A stretch of DNA of 56,040 bases from Myxococcales bacterium. GTDB taxonomy: Bacteria > Myxococcota > Myxococcia > Myxococcales > JAJYLH01. The position numbers and the translations under genes are program-made. Shown in pieces: positions 8,334 through 15,089 of this stretch (the stretch's first letter is position 1; each line of letters begins with the position of its first letter). The stretch spans positions 1 to 56,040 of the forward strand of contig JAJYLH010000038.1 in the NCBI GenBank assembly GCA_021787845.1, given 5' to 3'. The notes beneath the pieces were generated by a model, which ran no database searches, was not told where the DNA came from, and saw only the letters and a program-made list of their open reading frames with translations.

Positions 8334-8477
8334 GATCTACTAAGCCTCGAAAGGCTCGCGCGGCGCGCAGATTCTCGACGCGGCGCGCCAACTCGTAGGA
8401 TGGGCAGAGCGCAGCGAAGTCCCTCATTGCGGCGCTCGCCGATGGGCTCCGCTCCACCCATCCTACGCGTTGGGTTG
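8334..8477. repeat. Two interspersed repeats (FRGLVDQ-type and GTAGGATGGG-type)
   Basis: Positions 8334-8392 repeat, with few changes, the stretch 24862-24918; the shared core is CGAAAGGCTCGCGC followed by CGCGCAGATT. It is followed at 8393-8477 by an inverted-repeat sequence, GTAGGATGGGCAGAGCGCAG on the left and CTCCACCCATCCTACGC on the right. Neither codes for protein. Confidence 0.7.
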
Positions 8478-8525
8478 CGGGCGTCGGCCTGCTCTAAGCG
8501 CAGTCGAAGGACGGGCGGTCCGTGC

Positions 8526-8817
8526 GGTATCAATCGTTTCGAAAGTGCTTGCGCCGTTACCAGTAGTGCCGGCCCTCCGGACCGGCACCCAGCGATATCG
8601 CTGTCACGCCGGGCCAGAGGGCCGGCACTATTAATCGTTGCGAAAGTAGTCGCAGTCGGAGTCTCGTGGCACAGGCGTCCTCGCCTATGAAAGCCACAAC
8701 GAAGGCTACACGGGCGGGGACGCCCGTGCCACGACTGATGATGCGAGGTGCAGATACTTTCGCAACTAGTACCGAGTCCCATCTGCGTTGCAGCTACTTG
8801 CGCAACGATCAATACCG
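8526..8817. mobile_element. Composite of MITE family M2
   Basis: The outer ends GGTATCAATCGTTTCGAAAG (8526) and CTTGCGCAACGATCAATACC (ending 8817) are diverged terminal repeats of family M2, whose clean copy lies at 40801-40950. A second, better-kept M2 unit lies inside (about 8629-8773). It carries the same interior hairpin as that copy: GTGGCACAGGCGTCC, then CGGGGACGCCCGTGCC. Between the outer left end and the inner unit sits a palindromic AGTGCCGGCCCTC/GAGGGCCGGCACT repeat at about 8562-8630. The arrangement suggests nested insertions. Confidence 0.65.
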
Positions 8818-8851
8818 CGCTCGTCCCTCGACTGCGCTCGGGATGAGCGGC
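8817..8851. repeat. Single copy of the CTCGTCCCTCGACTGCGCTC repeat
   Basis: One copy of the short palindromic repeat CTCGTCCCTCGACTGCGCTC followed by GGGATGAGCGG. The same repeat occurs inside the element at 14925-15077 and, three times, inside the oxidoreductase gene at 37029-37220. From 8852 to 8959 I see nothing recognisable. Confidence 0.8.
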
Positions 8852-8959
8852 AATATCCCCATGGCTTGGTGCGGTCAACCGGACAAGCAGTTAGGCGATG
8901 AGCTGGGCCCGAACGTGAACGAAGACGATCCCCCGATACGTCCGACTCCGAGGAGCAGC

Positions 8960-9511
8960 TCATCGTCCGTCGAGCGGATCGGCATGAACCTCCGCGGGCT
9001 GGCAGCCGAGGCGTTCGGACAGGAGCGCCCGCGCTCTTCGCACCTCACCCCAGAACGAGACGCTCATCAGCGCGTAGCCAGCGAGGACCATCCCCGCGAG
9101 ACCTATTCCAGCGCCGAGACAGCCCTGCGCCCCGCACGAGGTCGAGCCGGGGCCGAAGCCCTTTTCCAGCCCGCCACACAGCAGCATCGCCGCGCCGAAG
9201 AAGAGACCGCCGAACCAGAAGAGCATGAAGATGGCGACGGCCACGGCGAGCCGGAACCGCAAGCGCAGCTCGGTCCCTTCGGGCACGGGCACGATGTCGC
9301 CGACGATCACGGGCGCCCACGCGTTACTGGCTGCCCCGAGCGCCCGCACGACCTTGAAGTGGGTCAAGGTGAGCTTACCTCGCAGGGGCTGCGGCGGGGA
9401 ACGCAGAGTGATTCGCCACCTGGCGGCGATCATCTCGGCGAGAAGCGCTTCGACCTCCTCGGGCTTCCGCGAGGTGACGAGCGTCAGGCGTTCGTAAGGT
9501 AGCGCGCGCAC
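8960..9511 (-). CDS. Membrane protein of unknown function
   Basis: About 183 residues when started at the GTG at 9511 (VRALPYERLTLVTSRKPEEV). A soluble N-terminal half of about 85 residues is followed by two or three membrane helices (AVAIFMLFWFGGLFFGAAML; GIGLAGMVLAGYALMSVSFW) and a short charged tail. Extending the frame upstream runs into an out-of-frame nucleotidyltransferase remnant, so the longer reading is rejected. I do not recognise the family. Confidence 0.6.
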   Translation of the reverse strand: MRALPYERLTLVTSRKPEEVEALLAEMIAARWRITLRSPPQPLRGKLTLTHFKVVRALGAASNAWAPVIVGDIVPVPEGTELRLRFRLAVAVAIFMLFWFGGLFFGAAMLLCGGLEKGFGPGSTSCGAQGCLGAGIGLAGMVLAGYALMSVSFWGEVRRARALLSERLGCQPAEVHADPLDGR

Positions 9512-9534
9512 GTCAGTTTCCTGGTCGGGCACAG

Positions 9535-9597
9535 CGCCCGCGAGCCAAAGACGATGATGCGCAGGGTCGCGAACACACGCACGATGCGCTCGACCAT
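9535..9597 (-). pseudogene. N-terminal remnant of an MNT nucleotidyltransferase
   Basis: The minus strand from the ATG at 9597 reads MVERIVRVFATLRIIVFGSR and then stops matching. It is nearly the same as MVDRIVRAFAPLRIILFGSR in the intact gene at 10015-10338, and the flanking DNA is also similar. This is the beginning of a duplicated or decayed antitoxin gene cut off at the GSR motif. Confidence 0.7.
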
Positions 9598-9609
9598 CGT
9601 CGAGACCGG

Positions 9610-10031
9610 TCACGATCCAGAAATATCGCCGAGCTTTGCCTGGAAATCAGTCCGAACCGACTCGAGCACCGCCCGAGCTCGTTCGACAGCTTCGGTCGCG
9701 TCGTCGCCGGTGGCCTCCGGCGCCTCGCCCGGATAGCGGGCCTCGACCGCCCACTCGGTCAGGTCCGCGAGGTCTCGGAAAGCTTGGCGTGTCGCGCACT
9801 CAGCGGGCAGGAGGTCACGGGGCAAGTCGAGATCGTGCCGCAAGGGGAAATCGAGGCCGTGGAGGATGAGCAACGCCTTCAGCGCCTTCTCCGTGGCTTG
9901 CTGCGCGAGCCAGCAGGCGTGGCGCCGAGCGAGCGTCTCGTTCACAAGACAAGATTCCGCCGCGGCGAAATCCTCTTCAGCAAGCGAAGCCAGCGCTGCG
10001 CCTGAGTGATGCGATCATCGGCGGGCTTCAT
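9610..10031 (-). pseudogene. HEPN-domain toxin gene with frameshift
   Basis: The gene starts with ATG at 10031, overlapping the end of the MNT gene, and reads MKPADDRITQAQRWLRL. One base is then missing near 9980-9986, after which the other frame continues AEEDFAAAESCLVNETLARR, then WLAQQATEKALKALLIL to the end at 9610. Joined, the two parts form a complete HEPN protein of about 138 residues with the typical QQATEKALKAL helix. HEPN proteins paired with MNT nucleotidyltransferases are RNase-type toxins or their relatives. The frameshift should inactivate it unless translation restarts at the GTG at 9945. Confidence 0.75.
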
Positions 10032-10338
10032 GGACCACCTTGCCTTCGGCGAGAGCGTATCGCAGCACGTCACCGATGTGGCTCGCGCGTCGCTCCAGGT
10101 CGGCGGGCGAAGCGACGAGGATGTCCTTTGCCACCGGGATGTCGGCGAGGACGCGCCGGATGGCAATCGCCGCCTGGCGCGTGTCGCTCACGGTCGGCAG
10201 CACGACCAGGAGGTCGACGTCGCTGTCGGGCCTCGCCTCTCCGCGCGCCCGCGACCCAAAGAGGATGATGCGCAAGGGGGCGAATGCCCGTACGATGCGA
10301 TCGACCATCGTCGAGACCGGATCCGCTTGCAGCTCCAT
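10015..10338 (-). CDS. MNT-domain nucleotidyltransferase (antitoxin-type)
   Basis: This 107-residue protein starts at the ATG at 10338 (MELQADPVSTMVDRIVRAF), preceded by GAGGGCGAGCTG. It carries the polymerase-beta superfamily motif GSRARGEARPDSDVDLLVV, with the GS and DxD metal-binding residues intact. Proteins of this family partner HEPN toxins and can AMPylate them (MntA/HepT type). The downstream HEPN gene overlaps its 3' end but is frameshifted, so this may be an orphan antitoxin. Confidence 0.82.
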   Translation of the reverse strand: MELQADPVSTMVDRIVRAFAPLRIILFGSRARGEARPDSDVDLLVVLPTVSDTRQAAIAIRRVLADIPVAKDILVASPADLERRASHIGDVLRYALAEGKVVHEARR

Positions 10339-10514
10339 CAGCTCGCCCTCGCGGCGCAGGCCGCCCGAACAAGATACCGCGCGTGCGGCACACCGGGCAA
10401 GTCGCCGTCGTTGCGGTGGGGCTCCGAGTCCGATGGGTACGGGCATCGCGCGCGTCCATGCGGAGAACCTGGTTGCACGGCGGCGCCAAGGGCGCCAGCC
10501 TCGTCGTGAGGTCT

Positions 10515-10733
10515 ATGGGCGCTGTGACCTCGGAGCTACCTGAATCACTGCTCTCGGCGACCGGCATGGGACGCGGGGAGTTGGCACGCGAGGCGCGATT
10601 TCTGCTGGCCCTGAAGCTCTTCGAGCTGCACCGGCTGCCGGCGGGGCGCGCGCCTGGCGGCTGTCGTACGACCTCACGGACTGCGGCGCCCCGCCGGGTG
10701 GCCGAACGGGAGTCCAGACAATGGTCGAGCTGA
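10515..10733 (+). pseudogene. UPF0175 antitoxin-like protein, truncated
   Basis: The reading from ATG 10515 gives TSELPESLLSATGMGRGELA and REARFLLALKLFELHRLPAG, which closely fits the N-terminal two thirds of UPF0175 proteins, small DNA-binding antitoxins often paired with a DUF3368/PIN toxin. After the GRA position the expected 'AELAGMSRVEFL' helix is replaced by an Arg/Thr-rich tail, so the gene looks cut or frameshifted. No toxin partner follows. Confidence 0.6.
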
Positions 10734-10970
10734 CGTTCCAAGTGCCGGAAGGCGCGCTCTCGTCGCTGCGCAAGGACGGCGAGGGCTTCGCGCGAGATGC
10801 GTATCGCCGCGGCCGCCAAGTGGTATGAGCTGCGCATGGTTTCGCAGGAGCGCGCCGCGGAGATCGCCGGGCTGTCGCGCGCGGAATTCCTCGATGCGCT
10901 CGGGCGGTTCGGGGTCTCGCCCTTCCAGTACTCGGCGGCGCAGGTGAGCGCGGATGCGGACCGTGGGTAG
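10721..10970 (+). pseudogene. Second UPF0175 gene, broken by a 2-base deletion
   Basis: ATG 10721 reads MVELTFQVPEGALSSLRKDG then EGFAR and runs out of frame. The next frame continues MRIAAAAKWYELRMVSQERA then AEIAGLSRAEFLDALGRFGV to a TAG at 10968. The parts join at GCGCGAGATGCG, where a CG pair appears to be missing from an expected GCGCGCGAGATG. The joined protein of about 83 residues is a complete UPF0175 antitoxin. No DUF3368 toxin gene follows. Confidence 0.7.
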
Positions 10971-11053
10971 AAGGCACGCCTGTCGACACGTCCTCTTGCC
11001 CTGGATGCACGTTGCGCGCTACTGTTCGAAGAAGGGTGCGCGACGAGGAAGCG

Positions 11054-11380
11054 ATGGATTCTCTAGAGGACATCGAGGGACTTTCGGAGGTGGTCGGACG
11101 ACGGGTCGGCGCCTACCGGCCGGAACGGATCTACTTGTTCGGCTCGCGCGCGCGGGGCGACGCCGGTCCGGACAGCGACCTCGACTTGTTGCTCGTCGTT
11201 TCCGACGACGCGCCGCCCGAGCAGCGCCGCAGCCGCCTCGCGTACGAGAGCCTTTGGGGCACCGGCACCGCCGTGGACGTGCTCGTTTGGACGCCAGCTC
11301 GCTTCGAGGGACGACGACATCTGGCCGCCTCGCTCGCGGCGACGATCGCCCGCGAAGGGAAGCTACTCTATGCCGCATGA
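11054..11380 (+). CDS. MNT-domain nucleotidyltransferase
   Basis: This 108-residue protein starts at ATG 11054, four bases after GAGGAA. It contains FGSRARGDAGPDSDLDLLLV, the GS and DxD motif of minimal nucleotidyltransferases, and a C-terminal half similar to antitoxin MNTs. Its last bases overlap the start of the next gene (start 11370, stop 11378-11380), so the three genes from here to 12012 probably form one transcript. Unusually, it is followed by another MNT and not directly by a HEPN gene. Confidence 0.82.
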   Translation: MDSLEDIEGLSEVVGRRVGAYRPERIYLFGSRARGDAGPDSDLDLLLVVSDDAPPEQRRSRLAYESLWGTGTAVDVLVWTPARFEGRRHLAASLAATIAREGKLLYAA

Positions 11381-11678
11381 TCCCGCGCGAATTCAGCTTG
11401 ATCGCGATCAGATCGCCGCCTTCTGCCGCCGGCACGGTATCCGCCGCCTGTCGCTGTTCGGCTCCGTCCTGCGCGACGACTTCCGGCCGGACAGCGATGT
11501 GGACGTGCTGGTGGAGTTCGAACCCGGGCGCGTGCCGGGGTTCGCGTTCTTCGCTCTCCAGGACGAGCTGACGCAGATGCTCGGCCGGACGGTGGACCTG
11601 CACACGCCCGCGGATCTCGGTCCGCGCCTCGGCCCGCGCGTGCTCGCCCGCGCGGAGGTGCAGTATGTCCGAACGTGA
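11370..11678 (+). CDS. MntA-like nucleotidyltransferase antitoxin
   Basis: 102 residues with RRLSLFGSVLRDDFRPDSDV then DVLVEF, the GSx10DxD nucleotidyltransferase motif. In MntA/HepT pairs the nucleotidyltransferase AMPylates and so silences the HepT RNase. The start overlaps the upstream MNT gene and the 3' end overlaps the HepT-like gene by 14 bases, supporting coupled expression of antitoxin and toxin. Confidence 0.85.
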   Translation: MPHDPARIQLDRDQIAAFCRRHGIRRLSLFGSVLRDDFRPDSDVDVLVEFEPGRVPGFAFFALQDELTQMLGRTVDLHTPADLGPRLGPRVLARAEVQYVRT

Positions 11679-12012
11679 CCCGCGCCTGCGCGTGGCCGAC
11701 ATGCTCGACGCCGCCCGCGACGCCATCGGGTTCATCCGCGGATGCTCGCGAGAGGACCTGGATACCAACCGGATGGTCCTCTATGCGCTGGCGCGGGCCA
11801 TAGAAATCCTCGGCGAGGCCGCGCGCAACGTCGAGCCCGGGGTCCGCGCGCGGCACCCGGAGGTCCCGTGGCGGGACATCAGCGGCATGAGAAACCGCAT
11901 CGTGCATGCCTACTTCGACCTCGACCCCGACATCGTCTGGTCAATCGTCACCAAGGACCTGCCGGTCCTCGTCCGGCAGCTCGAGGCGATTCTCGGCGAG
12001 CTACCAGCCTAA
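11665..12012 (+). CDS. HepT-like (DUF86) HEPN RNase toxin
   Basis: This 115-residue, all-helical protein of the DUF86/HepT family has the motif MRNRIVHAYFDLD (Rx4-6H), which forms the RNase active site of HEPN toxins, and the preceding AIEILGEAARNV helix. The key Arg and His are present and the gene is intact. Together with the preceding MntA-like gene it forms the only complete toxin-antitoxin pair in this cluster. Confidence 0.88.
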   Translation: MSERDPRLRVADMLDAARDAIGFIRGCSREDLDTNRMVLYALARAIEILGEAARNVEPGVRARHPEVPWRDISGMRNRIVHAYFDLDPDIVWSIVTKDLPVLVRQLEAILGELPA

Positions 12013-12030
12013 ACCGGGCTCACGCGGCTC

Positions 12031-12147
12031 TCACTGCGCTTGGCAGACGTGGTCGACCGTGTCGCAGACCAGTGTGGTGGCGCAGTCCACCTTCGTGTTG
12101 CAGCAGAGACTGGCGGTCGTCGGACCAGTGGTCATGACGAAGCTCAT
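12031..12147 (-). CDS. Short Cys-rich reading, possible relic
   Basis: The minus strand from ATG 12147 gives 38 residues with CCNTKVDCATTLVCDTVDHV and a final CQAQ before a TGA. The spacing of the cysteines recalls the 'xCxxDxxCxxGxxCxxxxxxC' segments found in secreted Myxococcota proteins, including the FGE-like lipoprotein next door. It has no signal peptide of its own and is probably the end of a lost gene. Confidence 0.35.
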   Translation of the reverse strand: MSFVMTTGPTTASLCCNTKVDCATTLVCDTVDHVCQAQ

Positions 12148-12447
12148 CTGACTTGAGAAATCAAGCGTTTCGACGCGTGGGGGGCCTGTCGAATCCCGCG
12201 CAACGTCGATTATTACGGCCGCTCCAATGATGCCTTACCACCGATCGCAGAGCGGCACTTTCGCCGGGGCTCCGCCCCGGACCCCGTTCTCCTTTGGAGA
12301 CATCCCAGAAGCTCCGCCTCCCTCCCCGCTCCGGGCCGCTCGGTGGCCGGCTCCCGCTTCGGCCACCTCCGGCCCTCCGCTACTGCACTGCCGTCTCCTT
12401 TTTCTTGAGAACTTTCGTAAAGGGTTAAAGGGTAAGAGTGCAAAGGG
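12148..12447. other. Non-coding gap
   Basis: No gene seen. The stretch contains a GC-rich palindrome, GGGGCTCCGCCCC, near 12268 and a less GC-rich tail (AAAGGGTTAAAGGGTAAGAG near 12418) next to the end of the FGE-like gene. It has no clear terminator. Confidence 0.5.
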
Positions 12448-13578
12448 TTACCTGGACCTCACCAGACGGAAGCCCAGGAAGTAGTAGCGGAAGCCGGGGT
12501 CGAAGTCTTCGCGGTCCGCGGCCCGCGCGTGCCGCGCGTCGTCGTCCCACGAGCCGCCGCGATCGACCCGGCCCGAGCCCGTCGTTGGACCAGTGGGATC
12601 GGTTACTGAGCCACTCGGGTAATCCCAGTACCAGTCCCAGCACCACTGCCACGCGTTCCCCAGCATGTCGTACAACCCCCAGGCGTTCGGCTGCTTCTGT
12701 CCAACCGGATGCGTCGTGCTCCCCGAGTTTCCACCGAACCACGCGATCGGATCCAAGATCGAATTCGGCTCCGTCGAATCCGTCAACGTTGACGTCCCGG
12801 TGTACGTCCCTCCCGTCGTCCCCGCTCGCGCCGCGTACTCCCACTCCGCCTCCGTCGGTAACCGATACCCCGTGCAGCTCAGTCCTACGAATGTCACCCC
12901 CGTGCAGGTGTAGCTCCCATCTCCCGGCGTTCCACTGCACCCGCTGAAGCTGTAGCACTGCTGCAAACCTTCTTTCGCCGACAGCGCGTTCGCGTACGCC
13001 ACCGCGTCCCACCACGACACTTGCTCCACCGGGCAGTTGCTCCCGCACGACTTGAAGTTCGACGGGTTGTTCCCCATCAACGACTGCCACTCCCCCTGCG
13101 TCACGTCCGTCGCCTCCATGTAGTACCCCTGGCTGATCGTCACCTCGTGCTGCGTCTCGTCGCTATACCGGCCAGGCTCGTCCGCCGGCGACCCTATCGT
13201 GAACGTCCCCGCCGCGATCGACATGAAGCATGCGCCGCCACTGCAGGTGCCGCCGCTCGAGAAGCGCACCCCGCACGCAATGCCATCCTTCGATGAATCC
13301 GCAACGCTCTCCCACCCCGTCGACGGGTCGCACGCACGCTTCTGGCACGCTCCTGCTGCGTCCGGTGCCGGGTCGGCCAAGAGGCACGGAGTACGGGGAG
13401 TAAGGCACTGCCCCTCGTGACAAACGAGTCCGGTCAGGCACGTATTGTCGGCGAAGCACTTCTGGCCCTTGTCTCCGATCGCAGGCACGCCGATCCAGCA
13501 CCCGGAGGCAACAGCCAAGGAAGATAGCACGAGCATCCGAAGCACCACGGAACCGAGGCGACGGCTCAAGTGCGTCAT
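12448..13578 (-). CDS. Formylglycine-generating-enzyme-like (SUMF1) lipoprotein
   Basis: This 376-residue exported protein has a lipobox VASGC (Cys27) after MTHLSRRLGSVVLRMLVL. A Cys-rich segment with CFADNTCLTGLVCHEGQC follows, then the FGE-sulfatase fold from about residue 135. Fold markers are GTFTIGSPADEPGR, EATDVTQGEWQSLMG, VEQVSWWDAVAYANALS, YRLPTEAEWEYAARAG, WGLYDMLGNAWQWCWDWY and RGGSWDD. True FGE uses paired cysteines and copper. The role here is more likely a C-type-lectin-fold or FGE-like domain working with the kinase of the same operon, a common pairing in Myxococcota. Its ATG overlaps the stop of the TPR gene (ATGA), so it is the last gene of a three-gene operon. Confidence 0.88.
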   Translation of the reverse strand: MTHLSRRLGSVVLRMLVLSSLAVASGCWIGVPAIGDKGQKCFADNTCLTGLVCHEGQCLTPRTPCLLADPAPDAAGACQKRACDPSTGWESVADSSKDGIACGVRFSSGGTCSGGACFMSIAAGTFTIGSPADEPGRYSDETQHEVTISQGYYMEATDVTQGEWQSLMGNNPSNFKSCGSNCPVEQVSWWDAVAYANALSAKEGLQQCYSFSGCSGTPGDGSYTCTGVTFVGLSCTGYRLPTEAEWEYAARAGTTGGTYTGTSTLTDSTEPNSILDPIAWFGGNSGSTTHPVGQKQPNAWGLYDMLGNAWQWCWDWYWDYPSGSVTDPTGPTTGSGRVDRGGSWDDDARHARAADREDFDPGFRYYFLGFRLVRSR

Positions 13579-15089
13579 CGTCTGCTTCTCGTCGCACGGC
13601 TGGATCCGCCGAACCACAGCCAAGTGCCAACCGCCGTTAGCGCCGCGCCTCCGGCGAGCCCCACGATGGACAGTGCCGACCAGGTGTAGTTCGAACCGCG
13701 AGCGGAGACGGGATCTCCGCCATTCGCGTGGCCTTGGGCGTAGGCATCGCGTGCCACCTGTGCCTGCCAGGCCGAGACGCCTCCCCCCGCGACGAACAAG
13801 AGCCCGGCGATGAAGCCCGCTCGCCCCCATCCCACCCGCGCCGGGGCCGGCACCGGTCGGACCAGCTCGGGCCGCGCCGAGACGTTGGCGCTGGGTTGGA
13901 CCTCGACGAGCTTCGGGGCGTGCTTGTGGCCAACAAGCGTCGCAGCGACGGCCCGGCGGCTGAGCGCCAGCGAGCCCTGCGCGCGCGAAGTCTCCACTGG
14001 CATGCTGCCCATCGACTTCAGCAAGAATTTGGGCTTGGTTGCCTCCGCGGTCGTGGTGGGCGTCTGTGGCGGCAAGCCCTTGGGCTCGGTCGTCACCACT
14101 GGCGGCGAGGGCGCGGGCGGCGGTTTTGGCGGCGTCGCGGCAGGTGCCTTCGGCGGAGCGGTCGCAGCGACCGCTGGCTTGGCGGCTCCGGTGGCTGGCC
14201 GGGCTGGAGGGCCGGCACTACTGGTCTCGCTCGCCGGCTTGGTAGTCTTCGCTGCGCCCGTCGCCTGTTGAGAATGCCGCGCGCTGGTCACCGCATCGAC
14301 CTGTGCCAGGCGCATCTTCGCTGCGGCGCGGACGCGACGGTCCACGGCGTGCGCGGCGAGGTCCGCGAATTCCTGTTGCGCGTCTTTGTCCCCCAGCTCC
14401 TGGTGGCATCGGGCGATGCCGAACCGCAGGTTGTCTTGGTCAGCTCGGGCGTGGACGTTCGTCAACGCTCGGGCGTAGTCGTCGAGCGCCTTACGGTACT
14501 GATGATGCTCGAAGTCGTACCGCGCGCTGGTCGCGAGCTCCACCGCTTGCGTCGGCGTCTGGTTCGCGCTCGGGTGCCGCGCGCTGTTCGGGGCTTCGAT
14601 CTGCGCCAGCCGCTTCTTGGCCGCCGCGCGGATGCCGGCGCTTGCAGCATGGGCGGCGAGGTCCGCGAACTCTTGCTGCGCGCGAGGATCCCCGAGCTCC
14701 TGATGACATCGAGCGATGGCGAACCGCAGGTTGTCCCGATCCTTTCGGGCCTGGACGAGCTTCAGCGCCTCGGTGTATTCGTCGAGCGCCGCGCCGTAGT
14801 GCTGATGCTCGAAGTCGTGTCGCGCCCTCGTCGCCAGCTCCACCGCCCGCTTGGCCGTCGCGAACGCCTGGCTCGGCATCAAGCTCAAGGCGAGGCAGAG
14901 CACGGCGATGGTCGGGCGGAGTCTCACTCCTGTCCAAGATTTGCAGCATCGGAGAGCTCCGCTCATCCCGAGCGCAGTCGAGGGACGGGCGCCCCCACGA
15001 AGAACCGCTCGTTCCTCGACTGCGCTCGGAATGAGCGGTTCTTTGCTTGGGCACGAATTCTGTCTTGGACAGCAGTGGCGGAGTCTCAT
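13575..15089 (-). CDS. Periplasmic TPR-like repeat protein, 5' end invaded by a MITE
   Basis: The natural product starts MRLRPTIAVLCLALSLMPSQ (signal peptide). Two copies of a TPR-like block follow, each with a DFEHxxYxxALDxYxxAL core and then ARCHQELGD and QQEFADLAAHA. A Pro/Ala/Thr-rich linker and two C-terminal membrane helices complete it. Before the insertion the ATG overlapped the kinase stop (ATGA at 15086-15089). A 153-bp MITE with a 9-bp duplication now separates codons 1-4 from the remainder, adding 54 in-frame codons. Translation from 15089 therefore puts the signal peptide inside the protein; a GTG at 14927, formed by the element's end, could restart at VRLRPTIAV. The linker also contains a half-copy of the AGTGCCGGCCCTC repeat near 14200-14223. 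Confidence 0.8.
   Translation of the reverse strand: MRLRHCCPRQNSCPSKEPLIPSAVEERAVLRGGARPSTALGMSGALRCCKSWTGVRLRPTIAVLCLALSLMPSQAFATAKRAVELATRARHDFEHQHYGAALDEYTEALKLVQARKDRDNLRFAIARCHQELGDPRAQQEFADLAAHAASAGIRAAAKKRLAQIEAPNSARHPSANQTPTQAVELATSARYDFEHHQYRKALDDYARALTNVHARADQDNLRFGIARCHQELGDKDAQQEFADLAAHAVDRRVRAAAKMRLAQVDAVTSARHSQQATGAAKTTKPASETSSAGPPARPATGAAKPAVAATAPPKAPAATPPKPPPAPSPPVVTTEPKGLPPQTPTTTAEATKPKFLLKSMGSMPVETSRAQGSLALSRRAVAATLVGHKHAPKLVEVQPSANVSARPELVRPVPAPARVGWGRAGFIAGLLFVAGGGVSAWQAQVARDAYAQGHANGGDPVSARGSNYTWSALSIVGLAGGAALTAVGTWLWFGGSSRATRSRR
14925..15077. mobile_element. MITE family M3, copy 1, with 9-bp target duplication
   Basis: A 153-bp element with terminal inverted repeats CACTSCTGTCCAAGA (14925-14939 and 15063-15077) is flanked by the exact 9-bp direct repeat GCGGAGTCT (14916-14924 and 15078-15086). 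Its interior holds two CTCGTCCCTCGACTGCGCTC-type repeats in opposite orientation. Removing the element and one duplication restores an ATGA overlap between the kinase and TPR genes, which is strong support for insertion. It encodes no transposase. Confidence 0.92.

Noticed and set aside
7651-8457. Heptapeptide-repeat proteins over the 21-bp array (for example AQLPVHS or CAERTAN repeats)
   Set aside because: Several frames are open at once because the unit is 21 bases. There is no ribosome site or conserved flank, and the most coil-like frame has stops.
9512-9613. Longer N-terminus for the membrane protein at 8960
   Set aside because: The extension is an out-of-frame reading of an MNT gene remnant.
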